A stretch of 64,000 bases of DNA from Engraulis encrasicolus (taxonomy: Eukaryota; Chordata; Actinopteri; Clupeiformes; Engraulidae): contig NC_085862.1 in the NCBI RefSeq assembly GCF_034702125.1, positions 12,121,516-12,185,515 on the forward strand, in the 5' to 3' direction. Positions 10,822 through 21,500 of this stretch are shown piece by piece (position 1 is the first letter of the stretch; every line of letters begins with the position of its first letter). The notes under the pieces are model-generated. The model searched no databases. It was given only the letters and a program-made list of their open reading frames with translations, and was not told the DNA's origin. A program made the position numbers and the translations under genes.

Positions 10822-10918
10822 CAGAACAAGTCCTTCCAATCCTTGTCCATACACACACATCCACTCATACAGAACAAGTCCTTCAAATCCTTGTCCATAC
10901 ACACACATCCACGTTCAC
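10822..10918. repeat. Two tandem copies of a ~48-bp unit
   Basis: AGAACAAGTCCTTCCAATCC followed by TTGTCCATACACACACATCC is repeated immediately with one change. The same tandem pair occurs in the right arm at 22592-22690. Confidence 0.85.
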
Positions 10919-11448
10919 TTATCCCTTAAAGCCTGACACAATATTAGCCCTTCTGACATTTGAAGTTTTCACTCCATCTATGATTGTTGAGGCTTGTATA
11001 CAGTAGCTGTAGTCCATGTGCAGTGTGTGTACTTCTAGTGTTTTACTATGCAGTGCACATGTTTTAGTGGTAGCAGTGTGGCGCAACCAGGCCAATGACA
11101 GCTTTGACTGGGCCCGGTACAAAACCATCTAAAAAGGCCCCCTTTTCTGAATGCATACAATGTAATGAGGACCTATTTTTGGAACCCCCGACCCATCTCC
11201 CTGGGGGTCCGGGACAACTGACCCCTTTGTCCCCTGACATGGGCACTATATATGGGCAACTGTAGCACAATGGTTTGGGAGTTGGTCAAGCGAGTGAAGG
11301 GTAACACCAAAGATTCTCTATTCTAAATTTGCATTTAAACCGTCTCTGGTAACACCTCAAATTACAGGAAAGGTGGGTAACACTTTACTTGACGCCAGTG
11401 TCATAAGCATGTCATTACAGTGTCATAATAGTGTCATGGCACAGTTGA

Positions 11449-11742
11449 GTGATTCTACGATTCCCCTACGCTTTTGGCAAAAGCAAAATGTCAATTATCA
11501 GTATTTTTTTTCAACTAAATGACCTAGATGTTTACATAGTGTATATATTTAAGTTTCCAAGCAAACAAATTGCCAAGCTTAATCTTAAATCATTTGATAA
11601 ATACTCTAATGAAAGCGAACATTTGCTTAATTATTTTGTCAACAGTGTTATGGACAAATACTATGTCATTTCAAACATAAATAAAAATACTACAGAGTTG
11701 AAACAATATATGTTTGAAAGTGCTTATGTCCCTTTGCAGTAA
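11449..11742 (+). CDS. Unidentified 97-aa ORF conserved in both copies of the transposon
   Basis: The frame contains VYIVYIFKFPSKQIAKLNL, KSFDKYSNESEHLLNYFV and NSVMDKYYVISN. Copy 1 keeps this core open on minus at 2069-2232, where the Tc1-like element cuts it. Differences are few and mostly conservative (K/S, Y/S, D/N, G/D). No family was recognised. The start lies almost at the transposon end, so the real start, if any, is unknown. It may be a remnant of the element's own protein. Confidence 0.3.
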   Translation: MILRFPYAFGKSKMSIISIFFQLNDLDVYIVYIFKFPSKQIAKLNLKSFDKYSNESEHLLNYFVNSVMDKYYVISNINKNTTELKQYMFESAYVPLQ

Positions 11743-12160
11743 TGTTGTCATTAATCTGTGCAACTGATATAGAAAATGTGATTGTTGAGCTTCATAAGTA
11801 GGATTTTATGAGTCACTGTGATACAGACTGACACATTTTTCATCATAAATCCCTGTAACGTCTGATTTGAATATAGTCACCCTCCTTACACAAGACTTCC
11901 TTCTCCAGAGATAATCCCTAGTGTATGTTCATAGGATTTTTCCAACACATAAGGGATCAATAGCGCAAAAACACTTTCAAAACAGTCAACCGTGTTACTC
12001 AACTGTGTTACGGTCAACAGTGCAGGGGAACAAGTCGGCACTTTTTTAGGAGAAAAAACAGAGCAGACAAACCCATCTCCCTAGAACACAAATTATTTTG
12101 TTTGTTTGTCTGTCAATATGGATATAAATTGGCAAAAACATACTCCTCCTCAACTGTCAT

Positions 12161-12348
12161 CAGTGTTGCCAGATTGGGCTGGTTCCCGCCCAATTGGGCT
12201 GCTTAGGATGGCCGTGTGCAGGTAAAAAATGGCATCTATCAGAAAAACCTTCCCACTGCCATATAAATCAATAGAATTGGGCGGGTTTTTAGGGCGGATT
12301 TTGATCATTTTTTGGGCTGGAAATCATCAGCCTCATCTGGCAACCCTG
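12161..12348. mobile_element. 188-bp hAT-type MITE nested in transposon copy 2
   Basis: Ends CAGTGTTGCCAGATTGGGC and GGCAACCCTG; perfect 8-bp duplication ACTGTCAT (12153-12160, 12349-12356). Transposon copy 1 has the single uninterrupted ACTGTCAT near 1600. Confidence 0.95.
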
Positions 12349-12500
12349 ACTGTCATACTTAATTGTAACACCATTGACGGTAACACCGTTGACATTTCAG
12401 CCATTTTTATGGTGTTGTGCTAACTGAGGACCTCAGAAGTTCCACCACAACACCTTAATCAACTCATGTATCTGTATGCTTTATCTGTGTTTTTCTACAT

Positions 12501-12686
12501 ATGATTTCTAATTCAGATTCTTATGAATATGTTGATAACACAGTTGACAGGCAATTTTCCCGCTATGAGAACATGAAAAAGAATGGATTAAATTATGGAA
12601 GGATGGAGCTCAAAATTTACCAAAAAGTCTTCCCGTATCCTGCCAAAGAGGTTATGACATCACGTGATGTTATTCGTATGGCCTAA
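12501..12686 (+). CDS. Unidentified 61-aa ORF, counterpart of minus 1267-1452
   Basis: Same 61-residue frame as in copy 1, beginning MISNSDSYEYVD and ending TSRDVIRMA, with only T to I at one position. It is about 815 bases downstream of the 97-codon frame in the same strand, so the two could be exons or pieces of one ancestral protein. No domain recognised and no splice sites were established. Confidence 0.3.
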   Translation: MISNSDSYEYVDNTVDRQFSRYENMKKNGLNYGRMELKIYQKVFPYPAKEVMTSRDVIRMA

Positions 12687-13477
12687 GACCAAACCATTAC
12701 TGATTTATGGAGGAGGTTTCAGACCGTGACACGGTTAACACAGTTTTCGTGGACACACACAAAATGGCAAATTTCATGTATAATGGAAAGGACAGTGGTC
12801 TTTCTGACAGTTTTGTCATATTGTGATGATTACTGTGAATCAACATTTGCAATCGTCTTGGGCAAAACAAGTTTCTTTACATGCTAATATGAAGACTGAA
12901 TCTGACATTTGGAAAACAGGACGGCATGAAAACACCCAAAACCAGTATTAAATATTCATTCTTGCTGAGGGAAATAATGCTACGTCTACACTTTCTGTAT
13001 TATATGAAAGATAAATGTTTTCTAATGTCCAAAACATCATTGGATGCAGTTAATAGTTAGTGGAATTGCCAAATAAAATCCACGGACTTAAAAGTGTAGG
13101 CGAATTAGAGAATCACTCAGTTATGCATGTGTCATAAGCATTATGCCCATGTCATAAACATTGGTCGTCGTCGTCTTTGCCATAACCGGTATGTCACTTA
13201 AGGCCAACAGTCATAAAATGTTTCTGACATGGCCATGATGTTTATGACTTATCTAAGACTGCACCATGACACTATTATGACACTGTACTGACATGCTTAT
13301 GACACTGGTGTCAAGTAAAGTGTTACCGAAAGGTGAGTGAGTGACTAATTTTATTCAGCATGGTTATCCATGGCTGAGCTTGAAAAGTGAACAGTGTGTA
13401 GCTCATCCTCATTTGTTTGAGGCAACCCCACCCACACTCAGTGTCACCTTACTAATCTGCTTGTCGTTTTCAATACA

Positions 13478-13545
13478 CATGCACAGTCACACACACACAC
13501 ACACACGTATACACACGTACACACACATACACACACACGTATTCT
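13478..13545. repeat. Imperfect (CA)n / CACGTA microsatellite
   Basis: CA dinucleotides with CGTA interruptions. The right-arm counterpart is 21691-21745. Confidence 0.9.
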
Positions 13546-13736
13546 TGCTCTTCCTGCTCTGCTGGCTATTTCTTGAAATATGTGCATCAGTAAGTTCTTG
13601 CTCTGACGTGGCGCATTCATGTTCACACAGTGGGCGCGTTCGGGACCAAATTTTGTCTATCAACGACTGCTGAGTACCTACGTATATCAACAAGGACTTG
13701 CCGTCATGGGGTGGGAGGTGCCAACACGGCGTATTT

Positions 13737-13825
13737 ATTTATTTTATTTTATTATTGTTTATGGGGCTTTTATGCCTTTATTTGACAGGACAGTCGAATA
13801 TGGTGACAGGAAGTGAATGGGACAG
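13737..13825 (-). mobile_element. SINE, first half (interrupted by the 6-kb transposon)
   Basis: Minus-strand SINE 3' part (TTTTATGCCTTTATTTGACA, GGTGACAGGAAGTGAATGGG). The family sequence resumes after the 6-kb element at 19880 with AGAGACAGGGGAGGATCGGG, so the transposon landed inside the SINE. Confidence 0.85.
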
Positions 13826-13899
13826 TACGGAAGACGAGAGCGGCCCATCTTGTAGTACTCTTTTAATTCACCTTGTTATCCCGAGATAATTAATTCGAG

Positions 13900-14007
13900 A
13901 CCTCGAGAAAACACAGCAATTATTCCGTGATCTCGAGAAAACACAACAATTATTCCGTGATCTCGAGAAAACACAACAATTATTCCGTGATCTCGGGAAA
14001 ACGAATC
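13900..14007. repeat. Subterminal tandem 30-bp repeats (3.6 copies)
   Basis: Units start at 13900, 13930, 13960 and 13990. Each reads ATCTCGAGAAAACACAACAA followed by TTATTCCGTG. They lie just inside the left terminus of the 6-kb transposon and are probable transposase-binding sites. Confidence 0.9.
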
Positions 14008-14015
14008 ATTTTTTT

Positions 14016-16110
14016 ATGATCAGTAAACAGCTGACAAATGGGTCATTCATAGGCACCACGGGAAGAGCTTTTGATGACTTCGGGGCTCTCATAGTTGCAA
14101 CGCTTGTCTTTACAATGTCTGGAATAATGGATAACCTAATAAGGCAATATTTTGATCAGGGGATGACACAGGCAGAGATTGCATTAAGTCCTTTAATAAG
14201 GAATAATTTCAAAATTAGTCCGCGGCACCTCCGCAGAAGACTGGCCCGGCTTCGTCTGTAGGCCTACCGGCGGAGATATAGCGATCCAGCTGAGGTCGTA
14301 CAGTTCATCTCGAGTCTTATGAACGGACCAGGACGGCTTCATGGCTACCGTATGATGCGCGCAAGGTGCCTTTTAGCTGGATTCCGTGTCAGTCGGGATG
14401 TCGTTACGGAGATCCAGACCACCTTTGATCCCGTGGCCGTGCATCGTCGGAAAGGCAGGAGACTGTACATACAGTGTTCCGGGGCCTAATTACGTATGGC
14501 ACATGGATTCATACGACAAGCTCACCCCCTTTGGCATTGGGGTGAACGGGTGCATCGATGGATTTTCGAGGTATATAATTTGGATGGAAGCAAACTCTAC
14601 CAACAGCAACCCGTGCGTAATCGCAGCCTATTTTATGCAAACTGTCTCTAAACTCGGAGGCTGCCCCAAAATCCTGAGATCAGATCATGGAACAGAAAAT
14701 GTCCATGCCAACAGACTACAGACTTTTTTCAGGGAAGATGACACTGGAGATGCCCCTGGGCCCCCTTTTGTTATACAAGGAAGGAGCACGGCAAACCAGA
14801 GAATCGAATGTTGGTGGGGGATGTACAGGAGACAGAACGTGGACTACTGGCGAGACGTCTTCAGAGAGTTCCAAGCTACGGGTGATTTCAGCGGTGATTT
14901 CGTCGACAAGGGTCTTGTGCAATTCTGTTTCCTGAAGATTATACAGGTAAGGAATCAATACGCAATATGCTATTTATTTTGAGAGTAAAACGGTTGAAAT
15001 AAAGTGTTGGATGTGTGCGTAATATTGTGCGTAACGGTTTGGCCATTGTGCGCAACTAGCCCAATTTGCTAGCCTGATTATCATCGACATTCAAATCTCT
15101 TGAGGGTGTTGCGTCACTAGGAGGGCACAGTCTGGCTACCAATTTGCAACCCTTGCAAGGTGTTTGGGTGAGCCGTTTTGCTTGAGAAAAAAAAAACGTT
15201 ATTATTGTTTCACATTGACATTCACTGACTTTGGTTCATTTTCTCAGGGGAACATATAATCTGAAAGCAAAACGAGAGACCCCCCTTGCTAACCCCATTA
15301 CATATTTCTATTACACCGGAGGTGTTGCTGGGTCATTTTGACCAGTATCATTTGGGGGGGTTATAGAGAAATATTGTCTAAACTCTCTGATATAATAGTG
15401 ATCCCATGTTGAGTAGACAAGGCAGGGGGTGAATTATGTGGGAAAATGAGCGCCAATATTTTTTGTGTTGTGCATCAATGTTGGCTCAGTCTGAGAGCCT
15501 GGACAGTGACTCACTTTCTTCACCATTTCCTTATCTTTCGCTCTCTGAATCTCTCACTCAAAATATATATTTACAAAGAAATTCACAAGCATGATGAAGG
15601 GAACATGGTGAATACGAGCTATGCCCCCCCTAACATTATTTTCCATAGGCCCGGGTCAAAATGTCCAACACCTTCAACAAAAACACAAACACCTTACAAG
15701 GGTTAAAGCCGTTAATTATAGTTGTAATCAATGCTTCTCACTAATTGCCTGTCTTACAGGACGAGCTGGACACAGTGGTGCAAATGTGGGACAACCATCG
15801 CATTCATCCGGGAAGGAATGGACGTGATGTCTACCATGGCAAGCCAGTGATGATGTACAACGTACCTGAGCTGTATCATGCACAGAATTATCTGCATCCA
15901 GTTGAACTGGACAAAATAAGCACAATCCTAGGTGAAGACATTTGCCAGTGGAAAACAGATATTTCATGTGACATTGACCTACATGACTTGTGCTTGATGG
16001 TGATGGAGGAACACAACTTGACTCACCGCCCTGGAGCTGAAGGAGCCATTAAACTCTACAAAGACCTGAGGCCATTGATAAGGGCACTCCTGGAAGAAGC
16101 GGATGACTGA
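14016..16110 (+). pseudogene. Integrase-core (rve-type) DDE transposase, two exons, one stop and one frameshift
   Basis: Exon 1 runs from ~14016 (or ATG 14118, MSGIMDNLIRQYF) to 14946; the intron 14947-15759 has GTAAGG/CTTACAG boundaries; exon 2 is 15760-16110. The N-terminal part has an HTH-like region (GMTQAEIALSPLI, ISPRHLRRRLARL) and LHGYRMMRAR. The catalytic core shows D in YVWHMDSYDK, D in ILRSDHGTENV and E in NQRIECWWG, with FGIGVNGCIDGFSRYI between. After the splice come HRIHPGRNGRDVYHGKP and the C-terminus ending LLEEADD. This matches proteins annotated as integrase core domain in fish genomes. Damage: TAG at 14259-14261 and a one-base shift near 14480; all three catalytic residues remain. 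Sequencing error is an alternative for either lesion. Confidence 0.88.
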
Positions 16111-16324
16111 TCAAACATATTACTGTTATCATCTGGGTTCATTGTTCCTAATGCTAGACTCTTGCCTTAATCACTACACTGCCTTACTTGCTCTATGTCA
16201 GGGCTGAAATGTCAATGTCAGGGCTGAAAATGTATCATTGTACATATTATTGTATACCGTATATTAAATGTAGTACTACTGGAGCACAGGACTGGAGAAG
16301 AAGTACAACAAGCACTATATAAAA

Positions 16325-16560
16325 ATAAGTTTTGCAGCGAAAATGTCTGGAAATTCAAAATGGCAGACATGGAGCATACGGTATCCATCTTTTCAAGAAT
16401 GAAAAGTGCTCTTTCCCAATCATAATGAATAAGGCTGACAATGTGAGATTGTGATAAGCAGGCTTGTTCGTGAAAAAGGTCATTTGTGAATGGGCAGCAT
16501 GAATTCTGGAAATGAACTGGAAATGTTACACAGTGCGTCTTTAAATATTAAAGAAAAACT
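16325..16560. mobile_element. MITE fragment (family also at 48245, 55620, 62755)
   Basis: Shares AATGTCTGGAAATTCAAAATGG-type core (quoted here only in part), a CCCAATCATAATGAATA block and TCATTTGTGAATGGGCAGCATGAATTC-type end with the other copies; the end reads ACACAGTGCGTCTTTAAA. Confidence 0.65.
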
Positions 16561-16892
16561 CTACTACTGAAAGGAAAAGTTAAGAAGTAATAAAACAGCC
16601 CTGGTGCACAATTGCCATCAAGGCAAATGGATCTCAAACAGTTAACCACTGCCTCCAGGTTAATTTACTCAGATTTGTCTTTTAATTGTCCTTATCAAGT
16701 AGTTATTTCATCATATGAAAGTGGAAATGGGTGTAAACACTACTCCAAAAGTTCAGACACTGTATTGTAGTAGCCTACTACTTCCACCTCGTTACTCTGA
16801 CATCTCTAGTGCCTCATGCTTGCATACTTCAGTGGTTATTCTCAGTACTAAAGTGGCATATACTGGCAAATGTTGATATTCTAGAGTCTATG

Positions 16893-17196
16893 GGTGCGTT
16901 CCAATATGTGACCTTGTGTCCTCCACTTGTGCTTGTGGCCTCGTACCAGGAAGTAATACATTGTAATGACATCAAAAACAACAGCATTATATTTCAATAT
17001 CTCGCAAAACTCAATTGTAAAGTCATTTTCTCATTTTCAAACAGGATGGTAAATGAAGATTAGTCCCCCAAAAATTGTTTTGGCTAGGCTGACAGCGGGG
17101 AAAACGTAATCGTTTTCTCCACAGAGGCGGGGCATCATCAAAACGTAAGGCCACAAGCCCAAGTGGAGGACGCAAGGTCGCATATTGGAAAGCACC
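16893..17196. mobile_element. 304-bp MITE with ~45-bp inverted ends
   Basis: Starts GGTGCGTTCCAATATGTGAC, continuing CTTGTGTCCTCCACTTGTGC; the right end is the imperfect complement. Flanks TCTATG/TCTGTG suggest a short target duplication. A relative is at 57371-57671. Confidence 0.8.
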
Positions 17197-18012
17197 TCTG
17201 TGTCACCAGGCAAAAATGCCTACTTGGAATTTACCCTAGCAACCTTGAGGAGTTGGGACACACCACCAATAAGACACACGGGACTACAGAATTAAAGGGT
17301 TGAATTTTTTTATTTAAAATGAGACCACACAATGAGAACACAGCAATCCATGTAAGTAGGGTGAATAACTACCGGTATACACAGCACACTGTAGGTCAAT
17401 CAACTTGGGCGAGCTGGTTGGAAAGGGCAGGAGAGAACAGCACTAGTCCACAGGTCAGGGGGTGGATGGGAGCCCGATGAGGTCCCCGTCTTTGGGGGAG
17501 GGGAAAGCAGCAATAGTCCGATCTGTTAGGTCCCGTCCGGTACCAGCGGGCTGTGCAGCTACATCAAATGTGACCTGAGAGGAGGCATACAGAACACAAC
17601 ACTGTAATCAGGTTAGGCACAAGTGTCATTACAAACTTACGCGTGATGACAAACCCACGCCAGGAGAGGGACAAAGCCTGGGCAGCAGCAGAGTAGGGCA
17701 GGTACAACGGGCCAGGGCAGGTTGCCGTTCCTAGTTCCAGCATGCATACAGGTAGGGCTCAGGGGTAGTGAAAGAATGTGCATTGATGGAGCAACAGAGA
17801 CAAGCACAGCACTGTTGCAGCAGTTCAGGTGGTTAAAGGGTTAACAGCATGCATAGGGGCAGGGATTGGCACTTGGGGGATAGCAACAATTGCACTGGAA
17901 GAGATCGGGGCAGCAACAGCAACATGGATCAGGTCGGCTCCAGTCACTGTCCAAGTAGGGGTGGGGTCTCCAGGTCAGCTACCCGCATGTATAAACATGG
18001 CACACTTAAGGT

Positions 18013-18327
18013 CAGGGGTGGGTAACCTATGTGTTGAGGACCGTTTGCAGCTCTTGAAGCGTTTTATCCGGCCCCCGATATAATTTTAATGTTGTGCATC
18101 CTTCACATGAAATATGACATTGTAAAACTGCATTGGCAATACAATCATGTTATATTAAGGGGGCCTAGAGAAGGTGTGGTCTCTTTTAAAGTTTGCTGCC
18201 TTCAATATAGACATGAAGTGCAGGGGAATATGCTGGTTTGTGTTCATAGTACAGCCCTCTGAGAACTTCTACGGCCCTTGGAGGAATTTGAAGTGGCCCC
18301 TCGAATGAAAAAGGTTCCCCACCCCTG
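18013..18327. mobile_element. hAT-type MITE
   Basis: Ends CAGGGGTGGGTAACC and GGTTCCCCACCCCTG. Flanking octamers CTTAAGGT and CTTTAGCT agree at 6 of 8 positions. About 315 bp, non-coding. Confidence 0.85.
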
Positions 18328-18986
18328 CTTTAGCTCAAGCAGCACAGCTGATAGGCTAAGGTGGGGAGAGGGAGCATAATAACACTACAGACTCACACGT
18401 GGAGACAGACCAACGTTGGGGAGATGTGGTGGCATTCCGGCAGGAGTGGGCAGGGTACAGTAGGTCGGAGCCGCCTGGTTTCCTGTGGGCTGGGGCTAGA
18501 GAAAAAGAGATGGGGAGGTTAGCAAGGTAGTTACGCAAGAGGGGTAAGCACAGCACGGTTGCAGTAGTTCAGGTGACTAGGTTAGTAGCCCATGCAAAGG
18601 GAGGGGCCCGGGGGATAGCAGCAGCTCTTGCAATAAGGGGACAGCAATGGTAAGCACAGCACAATTTACAGCCATGTTGGGGAACTATAGCAACAGTCAT
18701 ACAGGCAAGGGTCGGGAATAGTAACAGTAGCACATGCAGTGGGCAAGCGCTTCAGAATTAGCAGCTCAGGTGGCTAGGGGAGTAGCAGCATTAATGCAAG
18801 CAGGGGTTGGGGGAAGCGATTGGGTGTGTGTGCGTGTATTGTATTGTAGCCTACATGTCTATATCAGTATGACAGAGTTTGAAAATTGCACATGTGTGAG
18901 TGTGTATTGTCTGTGTACTGCACATGCTGTGAATGAATGTGTCAGAGAAAGAATAAGCTTAGTAAATTCATGTATGAGTAGGTTAG

Positions 18987-18987
<1 letters not shown>

Positions 18988-19083
<96 letters not shown>
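18988..19083. repeat. (TG)n microsatellite
   Basis: Pure TG run inside the 6-kb transposon. Confidence 0.98.
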
Positions 19084-19085
<2 letters not shown>

Positions 19086-19879
19086 TGCACATTGGAGACT
19101 GGTCAAACGCAATTTCAAACTGGTTCTGTGCCAACACTGTTACATAGATTTTTGACAATAAAGTACAGTTGACTTGACTTGATAGCAGCACACACAGAAA
19201 GGAGTTAACAGGGCGAGCACAGCAGTGGCCATGGGCCAGCAACATTATTATAATGCTGGCAGGTATCGGGGGTAGCGACAGCAACACAACGATGGGTTAC
19301 CAGGGGCAAGCGAAGGCAAGGAGGCAATTGCAAGCACAATGGTAAGCCTACGGTGGAGGTGTAGCCTAGCGAGCAAGGGCCAACAGAGCATTAGGCAGGC
19401 AGTGGCAAGGGGGGTATATCGCACAAAGTAGCACTTACCTTGCCCAAAGGGCAGAAGGGGGGCTCCGTCCACCGTTTCCCGTCCGTGATGGGGTCCTCCA
19501 CAGCGATTTCACAGTTTACAACTCCTCCAGTTCTTCACTGTTCCCTCTCGGCTATGTTCCTCTCCGGATAGCTGATGCTTTTAAAATGCACTCCTGCCTA
19601 CCGCTAGAGTGGTTAATTACTAAAGTGGCTCTCATGGCTTTGCTTTACATTGATTAACAAACTGAATTGGCATGCCAGCGTTTACCAATGAGCTGTTGTT
19701 TACCTGCACCTCAGGTGTCGCTGTGACTATTGTTCCCCTCGGAAACAACGCAAGTGAATGCAGTTCCGCCTGTGACACGACATTATTGTTTTATCGAGAT
19801 CTCCAATTAATTATACCGTTATCTCGGGATAACGAAGTGAATTAAAAAAGATGATACGAGGCCGCTCTCGGCTTCCGTA

Positions 19880-19960
19880 GACAGAGAGACAGGGGAGGAT
19901 CGGGAAATGACCCCGGACGGACTCGAACCGGAGTCCCCGTGGGTGGGCCCCAGCACGCCG
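19880..19960 (-). mobile_element. SINE, second half
   Basis: Continuation of the SINE begun at 13737: AGAGACAGGGGAGGATCGGG, AAATGACCCCGGACGGACTC, then GAACCGGAGTCCCCG, the tRNA-like head on the minus strand with a B-box-like GACTCGAACC. Confidence 0.8.
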
Positions 19961-19964
19961 TAGT

Positions 19965-20640
19965 TAAAGTTGAGCACAAATTTGAACAAGCCGAAGAGCT
20001 CGTACCAGTTTGATCTGGTACAGTGGGGGTTGGGACTCCATGTGGAGTCGCCTGGAATTCAAAGGAGGATTTGAAGTCGGGTGTGGGACAAGGCATCTAC
20101 ACCAGTGTTTCTCAAAGTGGGGCGTAAGCGGGGGGTGCGGAGGCATCGCAGGGGGGGCCTGTCACATCTGATTTTGGTCACCACCCCCCCCAAGGAAATG
20201 ATTTCCTGTCTCGCCATTAAGTCAATAAGTTTAAAGCCCTCACATTATATTATTAATTGTCATGAATTTGAATAGCATAGGAAAGGAACACACATCTGCA
20301 TTTCACTGCAGTCCCTCTTTGTTTAATCTCACCAGTCACCTCTCCTTTGATTCTGCGCAGCGATCATAAAATCAGTCTGCGTGAGTGTGTGTGTGTGTGT
20401 GTGGGGGGGGGGGGGGGCTCGGAAGCATTCAGACCCTCTGAAGAGGGGAATGATGGAAAAAGTTTGAGAACCACTGATCTACACAGACGTCAGTGAACTT
20501 TTGGCCAGCCAGTTCAAGGGTGCGTCACTGCGGAGGTGGTATGCCACATTGCCGACCCTTGCAATGAGAATCAACTGAAATACGTAAGCAACTTCTGGAG
20601 TTGCACAGCCTGTCTGCAATTGTTTTGATCCTGTGAAAGT
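19965..20640. repeat. Unassigned interspersed repeat, related to 60040-60310
   Basis: Both copies share GAGCTCGTACC/GAGCTCGCACC, GACAAGGC/GACAAGAC, GCCAGTTCAAGGGTGCGT / ACCAGTTCATGGGCGCGT and AAGCAACTTCTGGAGTTGCA / AAGCAACTGCAGAGGTTGCA. This copy is interrupted by the MITE at 20103. Confidence 0.6.
20103..20476. mobile_element. 374-bp hAT-type MITE
   Basis: Ends CAGTGTTTCTCAAAGTGGGG and AAGTTTGAGAACCACTG; perfect 8-bp duplication ATCTACAC (20095-20102, 20477-20484). The interior contains a G-run near 20403. Confidence 0.95.
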
Positions 20641-20644
20641 GATA

Positions 20645-20765
20645 GTGTGACAGGAAACGAGTGGGAGAGAGAGACGGGGGAGGATTGGGAAATGACCTCG
20701 GACCGCAATCAAACCTGAGTCCTCGGTGCAAAAGTGCTGTGCCTCAGCCCTTAGAGTTACGGACG
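20645..20765 (-). mobile_element. tRNA-like SINE fragment
   Basis: Same family as 10258: GACAGGAAACGAGTGGGAGA, GGATTGGGAAATGACCTCGG, then CAATCAAACCTGAGTCC. Confidence 0.7.
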
Positions 20766-20799
20766 AGGCCAGTGGAAGGCACCATGTGTCTCCGTCAAC

Positions 20800-21400
20800 G
20801 CAAGACTGAATTTGGTTGAACACCATTTCTACCCATCCAGGACAGAACGCACCAAGTGCTTCACAACACGCCACCAGAGAACACATAATAATAATAATCC
20901 GAGAAATATGGCACCAGTTTATTGAGTCTTTGAAGGGATACCCCACCCGCAGGTTAAATTGGGTCACTCCATGCCATCCCTATAGCTGAATAATTAAAGT
21001 GAGCAGAGGCGCTTTCCAGGCAATACAACCATTGTCTCAATCTAGACTAGCAACATGCAATTTAGAAATTACTACTTTAGATCATAGCAACTATGCTAAA
21101 CCAAACCAAGCTAAGACTTCTGCTCTCTTCTCCACGACTGCGGGGAGTGACTTCACCTGAGACTGTAATGTTACGTGTAGCGGCCATATGCTTTGGGTTA
21201 TGTGTGTTTTTGTAATGGCTTTTATTTTGATGTTCACCGTGGTGCGTCGTGTGACTAGGTTGGCAAATAGATTTGTATTTAGGCACCTGGGCCAGAGGTA
21301 GTCTAACAAGAGTACCTCTGCCTGGGCACCAGTGGACTGGCAGGGGGAGGGGCAAGGAATGGGAGGGCACATTTTTTGTTGAACACTCACTCAATACACA
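20800..21400. other. Unassigned sequence before the gap
   Basis: No coding region or recognised element. Contains a short hairpin-like pair around AGGTAGTCTAACAAGAGTAC and CTCTGCCTGGGCACC. It ends at the assembly gap. Confidence 0.5.
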
Positions 21401-21500
21401 NNNNNNNNNNNNNNNNNNNNNNNNNNNNNNNNNNNNNNNNNNNNNNNNNNNNNNNNNNNNNNNNNNNNNNNNNNNNNNNNNNNNNNNNNNNNNNNNNNNN
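21401..21500. other. Assembly gap (100 N)
   Basis: One hundred ambiguous bases immediately beside the inner end of the right arm of the inverted duplication. Confidence 1.

Larger units (their letters stand above)
11447..13118 (+). mobile_element. DNA transposon, copy 2 (same family as 828-3911), left arm only
   Basis: Termini GAGTGATTCTACGATTC at 11447 and GAATTAGAGAATCACTC at 13118, flanked by AGTT on both sides. The right arm has the empty site GCATAACTGTGCCATG (complement of CATGGCACAGTTATGC) near 22105, confirming a 4-bp target duplication. It is 1672 bp including a nested 188-bp MITE. Two short frames match copy 1. No catalytic domain was recognised; Sola-like by TSD length only. Confidence 0.88.
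11376..13327. mobile_element. hAT-like MITE (GGTAACACTTTACTTG ends) containing a nested transposon
   Basis: Ends GGTAACACTTTACTTGACG and complement, with an 8-bp duplication GAAAGGTG (11368-11375 and 13328-13335). Without the nested element at 11447-13118 it is ~280 bp, matching the uninterrupted right-arm copy 21906-22171. The interior is rich in inverted TCATAA/TTATGA motifs. Confidence 0.93.
17200..19780. other. Non-coding interior of the 6-kb transposon with degenerate G-rich repeats
   Basis: No coding region is recognised. A loose repeat recurs: AAGCACAGCACTGTTGCAGC near 17801, AAGCACAGCACGGTTGCAGT near 18545, and related AGCTCAGGTGGCTAG near 18762, each followed by GTTAGCAG/AGTAGCAGCAT and G-rich sequence. 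It also contains the hAT MITE at 18013 and a TG tract. Confidence 0.6.
13826..19879 (+). mobile_element. 6.05-kb integrase-type DNA transposon (possibly IS3EU-like)
   Basis: Ends TACGGAAG at 13826 and CTTCCGTA at 19879 extend into imperfect inverted repeats (CGAGAGCGGCC, then TTTTAATTCAC, then GTTATCCCGAGATAA). Both sides are flanked by GACAG (13821-13825, 19880-19884), and the host SINE rejoins when the element is removed. Left subterminal 30-bp repeats (13900-14007) share the TCTCGAGA/TTATCTCG theme of the right end. The transposase lies in the left third; the rest holds nested MITEs and G-rich repeats. The superfamily assignment is inference from the integrase-like DDE protein. Confidence 0.88.

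Noticed and set aside
13900..14007. Regularly spaced 30-bp repeats that could suggest a CRISPR array
   Set aside because: The units are contiguous with no unique spacers, the genome is eukaryotic, and they lie inside a transposon terminus.
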